Positions 54,381 to 63,294 of a stretch of DNA of 64,000 nt are shown piece by piece (the first letter of the stretch is position 1; each line of letters opens with the position of its first letter). The DNA comes from Pseudomonas sp. Irchel 3H7 (GTDB lineage Bacteria > Pseudomonadota > Gammaproteobacteria > Pseudomonadales > Pseudomonadaceae). The stretch is from assembly GCF_900187605.1 (NCBI RefSeq), contig NZ_FYEA01000006.1, positions 186,001 through 250,000 on the forward strand, given 5' to 3'. The notes beneath the pieces are model-generated. The model was not told the DNA's origin. It worked only from the letters and a program-made list of their open reading frames with translations, and did not search any database. The translations under genes and the position numbers were made by a program.

Positions 54381-54398
54381 TTTTCGGGTTTGTCCGAT
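54381..54398 (+). promoter_or_regulatory. Fimbrial shared element, diverged copy 3 (before pvrS-like gene)
   Basis: TTTTCGGGTTTGTCCGAT matches 16 of 18 positions of the element core TTTTAGGGTTTCTCCGAT found upstream of the adhesins and the fimbrial operon. It lies 36 bases before the pvrS-like ATG. The downstream GATCCATAA part is not conserved here. Confidence 0.5.
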
Positions 54399-54434
54399 AG
54401 CCACTGCTATGGCAAAAATATTAAAATTTTAGCC

Positions 54435-57248
54435 ATGAAATATATACATTTTTTTAAATCAGTTAACCAGGGTTTTTCTTCGCCCAAGGCAGTTCAAAAG
54501 CTGCTAAATCTTCTGGCAGTGATCTTGTGTGTCTGTCTTTTTCTCGGTGGTTTATTCTACCTGATGGCGCGTTTTGATGATGAGGTGTCAAGTCGAAAAA
54601 GTGATTTGAACGAGGAGATGTTTCATGTTCAGAAGAAGCTTTTCAAAAGAGAAGCTCTTTTGTTGCATCTCAGCCGCTCTGTAACAAGCAAGGCGTCGGA
54701 TCAGTCTGGATCCGCTAGAGGGGTTGAAGAGAAGCTTAACACCCATACATTCGATACGGTCGTAAAATTCAATGAAAATGTAAACTTGTTGAGTTTGAGG
54801 CTTTCTTCGAGAGATGTCTCTGAATTAAAAGCTTTTGATGCGGGGCTTATACACGTTTCCGATGATAAAAGCCTAACGGTTACTAGGCTTTATGCTTGGA
54901 ATAATGAGCGCGCTGCAGTACCTAGGCATGTACTAGACCAATTGAGAGCTCAAAATAATGTTGAGATGCCTCGATTTATCTGGTTGAGTGATCCTTTGGA
55001 TCCTGAAAATAGAGTTTATATATTTAAAAGGATTTCAAGCTATCTCGGTAGTGGATGGTTGGGGCTGGAGAGCAGTGGTGTAGCTTTGAGCGCCATGCTG
55101 ACTGCAAAGCAGGTAGATGGATATGTTCTTCTCGATGACAGTCTCAATCGAGTATTGAGTAGCGTGGGGTTTAGCGATTCTGAAAATAGTATTCCGCGAT
55201 CGATGACTTTGGATGGGTTTAATTTTACAGGAGAAGGCATCTTGCCAGGATGCCTGACCCTAAACAAAGGAATAGGAGACTCGGAGTGGACATTAGTCTA
55301 TTTTGTGTCTTCAAAAAGCATTTGGGGTAACATTAAGTGGAGTTTTGTTTCTGTCTTGATGTTCTGCGGTGGAATGGCATTGTTGGTTTGCATTCTGATA
55401 AGAAGAATCAATTTTCGCCTCGTTAACCCGGCTTTGAGCCGCTATGAGGCACTCATAGAAAGTGAAGCTTTCAGCAGGGCAATAATAGAAACCGCTCCTG
55501 TGGCCCTGTGTGTGATAAGGCGAACGGACGGAAAAGTTGTTCTTGAGAATAGACTCTGTGCTCAATGGCTAGGTGGTCAAGAACAACACGCAAGGCTGTG
55601 CGAGTACTGGATTTGGAGGGCATATGAAGACGACTTGTCGATCAATGAGGAGTTCCAAACGGAAGATGGTCGATACCTGTATTTAAGCTCGATATTGACC
55701 CGATACAGGGGGGAAGATGTTTTATTTTGTGCGTTTAGCGATATTACAAGTCATAAGCAAGTAGAGTTGGAACTGGTTCGAGCTAAGCAATGCGCTGACG
55801 CAACCAATGATGCGAAAAATATCTTCTTAGCGTCTATAGGGCGTGAGGTTCGGGCACCAATCTATAGCGTAATGGGGGCCTTAGAGTTATTCAGTTTGAC
55901 AGATCTGGATGGTCGTCAAGCTCGCTACCTCGAATTGATGCGCAATTCAGCGAAGGATTTGGATCATCAGGTTGGCAATGTAGTTGAGCTTACTAAGCTA
56001 GAGGCCGGTCGGTTGATGCTCGAAGTAGAGGAGTTTAACCCTTGTGATTTGGTTGCAAGTATAGCGCAAGAGTTCTCGATTGCGGCCAAGCGTAAAGGGC
56101 TAATACTGCTTTCTTTTTGTGACCCTGGAATGCCTGCGTTCGTACATGGTGATGTTACGCGGATACGTCAGATCGTGACGAACTTGTTGAGTAATGCAAT
56201 TAATTTCACGGACTCGGGGCGAGTTGTATTGCGAGTACGTATCGAGAGTCGTGATTGTGAAAGTTTGAACTTGCTGTGGCAGGTGTCAGACACAGGTTGC
56301 GGCGTACCCGCCGAGCAGCAGAAACATTTGTTCGATGCCTTCTATAGAGTTCAAGACGGTGGGAGCGTTCCAAATGGTACAGGTCTGGGGTTAACGATTA
56401 GCCAGCGTCTTGCGGATTTAATGAATGGACATATTCGTCTAGTTAGCGAGCCTGGATTGGGCAGCAGTTTTACACTCCATCTTCCATTAGTTGTAAATTG
56501 TGGTTCTACTGACGGTATCCAAGATTTTAGGCTTGAGGATAGACCTGTTTATATAAAGTCAAATATAGGCGAGGCTATTGAGAATATTAGTGGTTGGTTG
56601 CGGCGGTGGGGGGCATCCCCCCATATTTTGAAAAGCGGAGAGCTTAAATACTCGCCAGGAATCACACTCATTGAGCTTATGCCAGAAGGCGGTCATGTCC
56701 ACGGTCGAAACTTACCGGGGCGCTGCAGAGTGATTACTTGCTTGGATCCAGTGAAACAGCCCATTCTGGAGGGGGCTGCGTGGAAGGTATGCATGCATGA
56801 TATTCAGGCAATCGGACGAGCCATACATGCTGCGCAAACCGGAAGTGCGATCCCTGATCATATCGAGCTTGGGCAATCACGACATCTTGGTCAGAACGTT
56901 TTAGTGGTTGGTGAGGATTGTAACGATAGGCTTGTCCTAAAAGAGCAGCTTGAATTCCTAGGTTGTAAAGTAACTCTTGCCTGCGAAAGCGCGGAGGCGA
57001 TCATGCAATGGGCTTGCGGAGACTTTGATGTGGTCATGGTAGAAATGAATCATGTTAGGTCGAGTGATAAAGATCTCATAAATGAGTTGCGTAGGTCGGG
57101 ATCTAAAAAGCCTATTGTGGGGATCTCAGGAAGCTTGGAGTGTGAGGCAGAGGATTGCTTCATGCCTGCTGGGGTGGATCTAAACTTAATTAAGCCTTTT
57201 TTTCTTTCCTCCCTTTTCAGAGGGTTGAGCGAGTTGAAGCAGGGGTGA
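54435..57248 (+). CDS. pvrS: PvrS-like hybrid sensor kinase with degenerate phosphorelay sites
   Basis: From ATG 54435 the protein has 937 residues. It has a membrane segment at about 23-46, a periplasmic domain, a second membrane segment at about 300-325, a PAS-like region, a kinase core, and a C-terminal receiver. In the H-box the usual 'SHEIRTP' reads 'GREVRAP', so the phospho-accepting His is Arg470. The ATPase boxes ('TNLLSNAINFT', 'DTGCGVP', 'GTGLGLTIS') are intact. In the receiver the phospho-accepting Asp is Glu870 ('VVMVEMNHV') and one residue of the acidic pair is lost. There is no Hpt domain. By position it is PvrS of the pvrS-pvrR-rcsC-rcsB block. Confidence 0.8.
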   Translation: MKYIHFFKSVNQGFSSPKAVQKLLNLLAVILCVCLFLGGLFYLMARFDDEVSSRKSDLNEEMFHVQKKLFKREALLLHLSRSVTSKASDQSGSARGVEEKLNTHTFDTVVKFNENVNLLSLRLSSRDVSELKAFDAGLIHVSDDKSLTVTRLYAWNNERAAVPRHVLDQLRAQNNVEMPRFIWLSDPLDPENRVYIFKRISSYLGSGWLGLESSGVALSAMLTAKQVDGYVLLDDSLNRVLSSVGFSDSENSIPRSMTLDGFNFTGEGILPGCLTLNKGIGDSEWTLVYFVSSKSIWGNIKWSFVSVLMFCGGMALLVCILIRRINFRLVNPALSRYEALIESEAFSRAIIETAPVALCVIRRTDGKVVLENRLCAQWLGGQEQHARLCEYWIWRAYEDDLSINEEFQTEDGRYLYLSSILTRYRGEDVLFCAFSDITSHKQVELELVRAKQCADATNDAKNIFLASIGREVRAPIYSVMGALELFSLTDLDGRQARYLELMRNSAKDLDHQVGNVVELTKLEAGRLMLEVEEFNPCDLVASIAQEFSIAAKRKGLILLSFCDPGMPAFVHGDVTRIRQIVTNLLSNAINFTDSGRVVLRVRIESRDCESLNLLWQVSDTGCGVPAEQQKHLFDAFYRVQDGGSVPNGTGLGLTISQRLADLMNGHIRLVSEPGLGSSFTLHLPLVVNCGSTDGIQDFRLEDRPVYIKSNIGEAIENISGWLRRWGASPHILKSGELKYSPGITLIELMPEGGHVHGRNLPGRCRVITCLDPVKQPILEGAAWKVCMHDIQAIGRAIHAAQTGSAIPDHIELGQSRHLGQNVLVVGEDCNDRLVLKEQLEFLGCKVTLACESAEAIMQWACGDFDVVMVEMNHVRSSDKDLINELRRSGSKKPIVGISGSLECEAEDCFMPAGVDLNLIKPFFLSSLFRGLSELKQG

Positions 57249-58432
57249 ATATGTGTTCAATAAGTGTATTGATCGTAGAGGATCATATTTTTCAGCGTGA
57301 ATACCTGAAGAGTTTATTTAAAGAGCAGGGTGTTAGCCAAGTTGAGCTCGCCTCAGACGGTCAGGAGGCACTGCAATGGTTGGATAAGAAAGAGTTCGAT
57401 TTGATTCTCAGTGATCTCATGATGCCAGGTATCGACGGTGTGCAGTTTATACAGCGGTTAGCACTGTTCAAAAAACCACCTCGGTTGGCTCTTATGAGTT
57501 CCCACTCAATGCGTATCTTAGGGGGGGTCAGCACTGTTGCAGAAATACTTGGCATCACAGTCGTTGATAGGATATCAAAGCCCGCCCTACCAGCGTCCAT
57601 TAAAGCATTGATAGAAAAGTGTGCTTTACCGCAAGCTCAATCCATACATGAGTTTAGATCGATTGTCGCCTTCGAGGGTGATGTGCTTCGAGAGGCGTTG
57701 GCGGTTGAGCAATTTCAGGCTTGGTTTCAGCCTAAAATTACCTTGGCGACAGGGGAGATCGCTGCAGCAGAAGCCCTCGTGCGGTGGGAGCATCCGACAT
57801 TGGGCACGCTACTGCCTGGACAGTTTTTGTCAGGAATTTCTAACGAGGGGATGGATGAGGCTCTTTTGTTTAGCGTGACTCGGCAGACTATTGCTTCTCA
57901 AGCCATGTGGCGTGAATCCGGTTTTAGAATTCCTGTCTCCATTAATCTGCCGACGCATCTTTTGTGCGACTGTACGTTGCCCGATCGTTTGTATGATCAC
58001 GTACTGAAGTGCGGGGGTACACCTTCGAGTTTAGTATTTGAATTGACTGAATGCAGTATGACCGATTGTCTCAGCAACTATATTGCTGGCGTATGTAGGC
58101 TTCGTATGAAAGGTTTTGGCTTAGCACAGGACGACTTTGGACAAGGGTTCAGCTCATTTTATAACATGGTAAAAACACCCTTTACCGAATTGAAGATTGA
58201 TAGAAGCTTGATAACCAACTCCGAGTCAGAAAGAAGCTCCGCAGCAGCTCTGAAAAGTATCATCGCATTAGGTCGCGAGCTTGGTTTGAATGTGGTAGCG
58301 GAGGGAGTGGAAAACAAGGAACAGCTTGCGCTTTTGCGAAAATTCGGCTGTGATATGGCACAAGGTTTTCTGATTTCGAAGGCGGTGCCTGCAAAGTCTT
58401 TTCAATCTCTGTTAATGAACGAAGGGCGTTAG
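57245..58432 (+). CDS. pvrR: PvrR-like response regulator with EAL c-di-GMP phosphodiesterase
   Basis: The 395-residue protein starts at a GTG overlapping the kinase stop. The receiver (about 5-120) has Asp57 in 'ILSDLMMPGIDG'. The EAL domain (about 140-390) keeps the catalytic set: Glu176-Ala-Leu in 'AEALVRW', Asn in 'VSINLP', Glu in 'FELTE', Asp296-Asp297 in 'DDFGQGFSS', Lys in 'LKIDRS' and Glu in 'VVAEGVEN'. It should hydrolyse c-di-GMP and favour dispersal. The layout matches PvrR/RocR, which counteract Cup fimbriae in P. aeruginosa. Confidence 0.88.
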   Translation: MNMCSISVLIVEDHIFQREYLKSLFKEQGVSQVELASDGQEALQWLDKKEFDLILSDLMMPGIDGVQFIQRLALFKKPPRLALMSSHSMRILGGVSTVAEILGITVVDRISKPALPASIKALIEKCALPQAQSIHEFRSIVAFEGDVLREALAVEQFQAWFQPKITLATGEIAAAEALVRWEHPTLGTLLPGQFLSGISNEGMDEALLFSVTRQTIASQAMWRESGFRIPVSINLPTHLLCDCTLPDRLYDHVLKCGGTPSSLVFELTECSMTDCLSNYIAGVCRLRMKGFGLAQDDFGQGFSSFYNMVKTPFTELKIDRSLITNSESERSSAAALKSIIALGRELGLNVVAEGVENKEQLALLRKFGCDMAQGFLISKAVPAKSFQSLLMNEGR

Positions 58433-58482
58433 TCTGAGAGGGCATCATCGGGGGGAACATCATTCATCAATTGGAATGAGCT

Positions 58483-61400
58483 ATGGCGCCTGATAACTCA
58501 ATAAAAAAATTTGCTCGCACTTCGTTGCGGTTAAACCGTTTGCTGATAGTGAGCTTTTCGTTGTTGTTTGTTTTGATTGGCATCACTTACTGGGTTGGGG
58601 AGCGCCTGGTTCAGGAGCAATTGTATAAAGTCCAATTGCACTTTGATCGCCTCGTTGGCGGTATTCATGAGCAGGAAACGTTTCTTCAGCGAATTGCACG
58701 CCCAACAGATGAGGCAACGCAGCGGCAGAATAGGGCGAACGTGCCTATTCAATTGCAGAAGCTAAAAGATGATCAAGGATATTCCTTGTATGAGGGTAAA
58801 GAGTTTTCATTCGCGATGCCTTTTATGCTAGCGATCCCGAGCAGTCCCGAAGATCCTGACGGTAAGCTTAAAATTGGTAAGCTAGGTGTGCTGATCTCCA
58901 ATTTCTACGGTTCATACTGGAGTACCTCACCATATTCTGCGCCTCAAACATATATTTTAGATCTTGATAGCAAAACCAGCATAGCTGTGCCTGCTGCTGA
59001 CTTTGCAGTGCCTCGGGGGCGTACGGGTAAAGCAATATATGCTAATCAAAGTGAAGGGCTGAAAGACAAGATATTAAAGGTTGATAAAGCTGGTTCTGAC
59101 GGTTCAACTAGATGGACGTCTGTTGCGACTGGTAGTGGTGCGACTGATGTTGAATTAATCGTTTATATGCACACCCGAGTTCCAAAGGATTTATGGCTAA
59201 CTGGAAGCGAGGAACAGCGTGTAGTAGTAGCCTCAGTTCTGGATTTCTCTTCAATTCGTGAGTTTTTTCGGCTGGGTGACTGGGCTGTTTTTGACTCGGT
59301 AGGATTGATCACCCCTAGCGGATTATTATTGACGGGAAGTGACCAATTTTCACATGAAGGAGCGGATGGACTTAGCTTTGATAAGAACGGGTTTCTTGTA
59401 AAGGTAACCAGCTCTGATGGCTGGAAAGGATTCTATTATCTAAGTTACAGGACGTTTGCTGCATATGCTAAGTGGCAGTTTTTTATGCTGCTTTCAATAT
59501 GTGTGGTGCTTATTGTTGCGGGTTACTTAATATTTCGTTGGTATGCTTTTAAGGTTGTTGCGCCTGCGCGAAACGCACACGATCTCGTCGTTGAAAGTGA
59601 TAAGTTTGGTCGCGCTATTATTCAGGGGGCACCTGTCGGCTTATGTATATTGGGGCGCAAAAGCCGTAAAGTTGTAATGGAAAATGAGCTGGCTTTGCAA
59701 TGGGTTGGTGATACCGCCGCCATCAGTCGATTAAGCCGCTCATGGGACTTTGATAACGACGTTAGGCAAGAGTCAAAGCGCGAGAACTCGACTATTGTGT
59801 TAAATGGCCGGCAACTAGAGGTCAGGTTCTCTAATACTCGTTACAAAGGCGAGGATGTAGTCCTCTGTGCCTTCACTGATATAACGACCTACAAGCTGGC
59901 TGAGAAAGCCTTGGCGGAGGCAAAACAGTCCGCAGATGCTTCGAATGAAGCTAAATCAATCTTTCTAGCCACCATGAGCCATGAAATTCGTACTCCACTT
60001 TACGGTGTGCTAGGCACGCTGGAGTTATTAATGCGCTCTCAGCTTAACTCCCAGCAGCGCTCCCAAGTGTTAACAATGCAGCGCTCTTCCTCGATTTTAT
60101 TGCAAGTCATCAGTGATATTCTCGATGTTTCAAAAATAGAGGCTGGCCAGCTAGCAATTGAGTGTCTTGATTTTAATTTGTTGGAAATGATTGAGGATGT
60201 AGTTCAGTCGTATTCTGCTTCTGCTCGCTCAAAAAAATTGACATTCTACGCATGTATAGACTCGCATATCCCAACGACTCTACAAGGTGATCCTTCCAGG
60301 ATCCGTCAAGTGCTCAATAATTTAATCAGCAATGCGATCAAGTTTACTGATGTTGGAAGAATTGTGTTGCGAGTAACTTGCGAGAATTTTGCTGGTGTTT
60401 CTAATTTATCTTTTCAGGTTGCTGATAGTGGTGCGGGCATAACGCAGGAGTGTCAATCGCGCCTTTTTGAACCATTTTACCAAATTCATGATCACCATCA
60501 GATTCATGGCGGTACGGGGTTGGGGCTATCAATTTGTTCCCGGCTAACCAAATTGATGGGCGGTACATTGGATGTTGTGAGTGAGTATGGTCATGGTAGT
60601 AGTTTCACTTTGCGGCTCTCTCTAAAGACTATTTGCGCTGACGATCCAGCGTCATTGGAAATTAAATTTTCGAAGAATATGGTAGTTGTTCGTTCGCCAG
60701 TTAAGGAGCTTGCCAATAATCTTTGCGAATGGCTTGTTCGCTATGGGGCTAACGCTGTTGTCGCGCGTCACTCTCAGGCCAATGTGAGCTCTAATGTCGT
60801 ACTTCTGGATGTTACGTTTGACGACGTAGAGGTGGCGGATTGGAGTGGAGAGCACGTTGTATGTACTCCAGATGCTTCAGTTGAGCCGGCACGTGCTTCG
60901 AATGGCTATCTGGTGAATATGTACAGTTTTAAAGGGATTCTGCGTGCAGTAGCGCTAGCGCAAGGTGATTCAGCATATGTCGCTGAAATAAATGAAGCTT
61001 CAAGCAGGTGGAGCAGGCTTAGCTTGAACGTGTTGGTTGCTGAAGATAACCCGATCAACCAAACGCTCCTCAGGGAGCAGCTAGAGGAGCTGGGTTGTAC
61101 AGCGGTTGTCGCCCATAACGGGTTAGAAGCTATGCAGTTATGGGAGCAGGAAGCGTTCGATATAGTGCTTACCGACGTTAATATGCCTGAGATGAATGGC
61201 TATGAGTTCACCGCTGCGCTACGCAAAGTCGATGTGCTGACTCCGATCGTTGGCGTGACTGCTAATGCTATGCGTGAGGAAGGAGAGCGTTGCGTGGCTG
61301 TCGGTATGAACGCTTGTGTCGTGAAGCCAATTTCGTTGCAAACTCTTCACGACGTACTAATAAAGCTGTGTGGGCACCTCGACGGCGCAGTCATACCGGC

Positions 61401-61701
61401 AGAGATTCCCTTGCCAAAAAGTCAGATGCAGGTATCTGATACTTTGCGAAGTGTTTTTATCACCACTCTTTCTGAAGACATCAGCCAAGTCAGGCAGTGC
61501 TTGCTAGCAAAAAATGGAGAGTCTGTTTGCTCCTTGCTTCATCGAGTGCGTGGTGGACTCGTGGTAGTTCAGGCTCAGGATCTGCAGGTACGCTGTGAAT
61601 CACTGGAAAAGCGGCTAAGATCAGAAGGGTGGAGTGATGAGGCTGGGTTGGAAGTGGATGTTCTACTCGAAGAAATCCTTGATGAAATGAACAAGATATG
61701 A
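58483..61701 (+). CDS. rcsC: RcsC-like unorthodox sensor kinase (kinase, receiver, Hpt)
   Basis: The 1072-residue protein has membrane segments at about 19-40 and 330-353 around a periplasmic domain, a PAS-like region, and a kinase core with His500 in 'MSHEIRTPLYG' and intact ATPase boxes. A receiver follows with Asp898 in 'VLTDVNMPEMNG', then a C-terminal Hpt domain with His1020 in 'LLHRVRGGL'. All phosphorelay residues are present. It shares layout with the PvrS-like protein, showing an old duplication, but unlike it can run a full relay to RcsB. Confidence 0.88.
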   Translation: MAPDNSIKKFARTSLRLNRLLIVSFSLLFVLIGITYWVGERLVQEQLYKVQLHFDRLVGGIHEQETFLQRIARPTDEATQRQNRANVPIQLQKLKDDQGYSLYEGKEFSFAMPFMLAIPSSPEDPDGKLKIGKLGVLISNFYGSYWSTSPYSAPQTYILDLDSKTSIAVPAADFAVPRGRTGKAIYANQSEGLKDKILKVDKAGSDGSTRWTSVATGSGATDVELIVYMHTRVPKDLWLTGSEEQRVVVASVLDFSSIREFFRLGDWAVFDSVGLITPSGLLLTGSDQFSHEGADGLSFDKNGFLVKVTSSDGWKGFYYLSYRTFAAYAKWQFFMLLSICVVLIVAGYLIFRWYAFKVVAPARNAHDLVVESDKFGRAIIQGAPVGLCILGRKSRKVVMENELALQWVGDTAAISRLSRSWDFDNDVRQESKRENSTIVLNGRQLEVRFSNTRYKGEDVVLCAFTDITTYKLAEKALAEAKQSADASNEAKSIFLATMSHEIRTPLYGVLGTLELLMRSQLNSQQRSQVLTMQRSSSILLQVISDILDVSKIEAGQLAIECLDFNLLEMIEDVVQSYSASARSKKLTFYACIDSHIPTTLQGDPSRIRQVLNNLISNAIKFTDVGRIVLRVTCENFAGVSNLSFQVADSGAGITQECQSRLFEPFYQIHDHHQIHGGTGLGLSICSRLTKLMGGTLDVVSEYGHGSSFTLRLSLKTICADDPASLEIKFSKNMVVVRSPVKELANNLCEWLVRYGANAVVARHSQANVSSNVVLLDVTFDDVEVADWSGEHVVCTPDASVEPARASNGYLVNMYSFKGILRAVALAQGDSAYVAEINEASSRWSRLSLNVLVAEDNPINQTLLREQLEELGCTAVVAHNGLEAMQLWEQEAFDIVLTDVNMPEMNGYEFTAALRKVDVLTPIVGVTANAMREEGERCVAVGMNACVVKPISLQTLHDVLIKLCGHLDGAVIPAEIPLPKSQMQVSDTLRSVFITTLSEDISQVRQCLLAKNGESVCSLLHRVRGGLVVVQAQDLQVRCESLEKRLRSEGWSDEAGLEVDVLLEEILDEMNKI

Positions 61702-61755
61702 CCGGGCGCATCCTGATGCCGATCAATATAAAACCTACCTTGAGGTAAATTTAGT

Positions 61756-62403
61756 GTGAATCAAATCAAAGTGGTTTTAGCTGATGATCATCCCATCGTT
61801 CTTGCGGGCGTGAAAGATATAGTGCAGTCCGATCCAAATTATCAGGTGGTTGGAATTGCTCGAACATCGAGCGAGTTGATCGATTCAATAAGTCATCATA
61901 AGCCACAAATAGTTATCACCGACTATTACATGCCTGGCGATGAGAGCTATGGCGACGGTATGCGCTTGATAACCCACATGATTCGCAAATTTCCTGATGT
62001 GAAGTTTCTGGTGTTAACCATGTTGAATAATCGATCTATTTTAGGTGGTTTATATGATTGTGGAGTGTCAGGAGTGCTTCAAAAGAGCATTAATTTGGAT
62101 GAGATAACTGATGCGCTTCGGACTATCTCCTCAGGCCGAATCTACAAAGGTGGCTTTACTTTGGAAGACGATAACGTGATGCCGTCGAATTCCTCTGTAA
62201 ACGAGCGCATAGCTAGTATTTCCAAAAAGGAGGCCGAAGTGCTTCGGCTATTTCTTGGGGGGATGCGAATAAAAGATATTGCTACTAATCTTAATCGTAG
62301 CACTAAGACAGTCAGTACTCAAAAAACAACAGTCATGCGTAAGTTGAGTGTTCATTCCGACCAGGAGCTGTTTGCTTTTTGTCAGGAGCATAGAGTGGTC
62401 TAG
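61756..62403 (+). CDS. rcsB: RcsB/FimZ-like response regulator
   Basis: The 215-residue protein starts at GTG. It has an N-terminal receiver ('VVLADDHPIVLAGV', Asp56 in 'VITDYYMPG') and a C-terminal LuxR helix-turn-helix ('KKEAEVLRLFLGGMRIKDIA', 'RSTKTVSTQKTTVMRKL'). It is the last gene of the regulator block and lies directly upstream of the fimbrial operon. In P. aeruginosa RcsB activates cupD; here it is the best candidate to bind the shared upstream element. Confidence 0.87.
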   Translation: MNQIKVVLADDHPIVLAGVKDIVQSDPNYQVVGIARTSSELIDSISHHKPQIVITDYYMPGDESYGDGMRLITHMIRKFPDVKFLVLTMLNNRSILGGLYDCGVSGVLQKSINLDEITDALRTISSGRIYKGGFTLEDDNVMPSNSSVNERIASISKKEAEVLRLFLGGMRIKDIATNLNRSTKTVSTQKTTVMRKLSVHSDQELFAFCQEHRVV

Positions 62404-62546
62404 AAGGGGCAGTATTGGCTCTCGGCTTTAAATAGGAGAAATATCTCCTGTTCAGTTACCTCTTTCTATTAATGCGATAGGAAAACTTTTTTTTATTCAA
62501 TTTTGTTATTAGCCATTTGCCCAAATCTTTCTGCTTGGTCGCATGA

Positions 62547-62602
62547 TTTTTAGGGTTTCTCCGATTTCCCAGGCTCCTGTCGATCCATAAAATTTACCAA
62601 GT
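62547..62602 (+). promoter_or_regulatory. Fimbrial shared element, copy 2 (upstream of fimbrial operon)
   Basis: The 21-base block at 62547-62567 is identical to 38743-38763, and GATCCATAA recurs at the same 14-base spacing (62582-62590). The block ends about 100 bases before the major subunit ATG. A short hairpin (AGGAGA/TCTCCT, 62434-62449) lies between it and the rcsB stop. Confidence 0.75.
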
Positions 62603-62701
62603 CGATTCCCGCTACCTCTTCAATACGGTGCCGGGGTTCGCTTGGTAGGGGCTTCTTACGGTTCCAGTAGAAGCTTCATATGGATCTAACAGAGTCTGAT
62701 C

Positions 62702-63244
62702 ATGAAAAAGAAATTGTTCGTCGTAACACCATTCCTGGCAGCGCTCGTGGCCTCATTGAGTGCTCATGCTGCCCCTCAGACTGGCGCCATTAACATCACC
62801 GGTAGTGTCATCGACAGTACCTGCTACGTAGATGTCGGCTCCAGCAACGTCAGCGTGACGCTGCCCAACGTTGATAAGACCATGCTTCAAGCTCCAGATA
62901 GCAGCGCTGGTGTTACACCTTTTACTTTAAAGGTTTCTGGTTGCTCCGAGGGTGGTGGCGTTCAAAAAGTATCTGTCGCGTTCATTCCGGACAGTAATGT
63001 CGATATGAATGGCAACCTGGCTAACACAGGCACTGCTCCGAATATCGCCGTTCAAATTCTGGACAAAGACCAGAATCCGATCGATATCCGCAATGACACT
63101 TTTTCCGCACAGATGGCTCGTGGTGCGGCCACCGATTCTGCTGACATCGACTTGCGTTACTTCGCCAAGTATCACTCGGTTGCGGGTGGCGCTGGAGCAG
63201 GCGACGTTAGCGCTGTCGCGAACTTCCAACTGGTTTACAACTAA
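62702..63244 (+). CDS. Major fimbrial subunit, CupD1-like
   Basis: The 180-residue protein has a signal peptide ('FLAALVASLSAHA'), a mature N-terminal donor strand ('GAINITGSVIDSTCYVDVGS') with the first of two cysteines, the second Cys in 'VSGCSEGGG', and the pilin end 'AVANFQLVYN' with penultimate Tyr. It is the first gene of a chaperone-usher operon directly behind the RcsB-like gene. By position it corresponds to CupD1. A perfect palindrome follows the stop. Confidence 0.88.
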   Translation: MKKKLFVVTPFLAALVASLSAHAAPQTGAINITGSVIDSTCYVDVGSSNVSVTLPNVDKTMLQAPDSSAGVTPFTLKVSGCSEGGGVQKVSVAFIPDSNVDMNGNLANTGTAPNIAVQILDKDQNPIDIRNDTFSAQMARGAATDSADIDLRYFAKYHSVAGGAGAGDVSAVANFQLVYN

Positions 63245-63250
63245 TCATTT

Positions 63251-63278
63251 CGCCAGGGGAGGAATTCCTCCCCTGGCG
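63251..63278. repeat. Perfect 28-base palindrome between pilin and chaperone genes
   Basis: CGCCAGGGGAGGAA is followed at once by its exact reverse complement. As RNA it forms a very stable hairpin without a T tract, located 6 bases after the pilin stop and 16 bases before the chaperone ATG. Confidence 0.9.
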
Positions 63279-63294
63279 TCAAGAGGTGAGTTTC

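Noticed and set aside
62547..62567. Shared element read as an E. coli-type RcsAB box
   Set aside because: It does not match the published TAAGAATATTCCTA-like pattern well enough; a link to the RcsB-like protein rests on context, not on that consensus.
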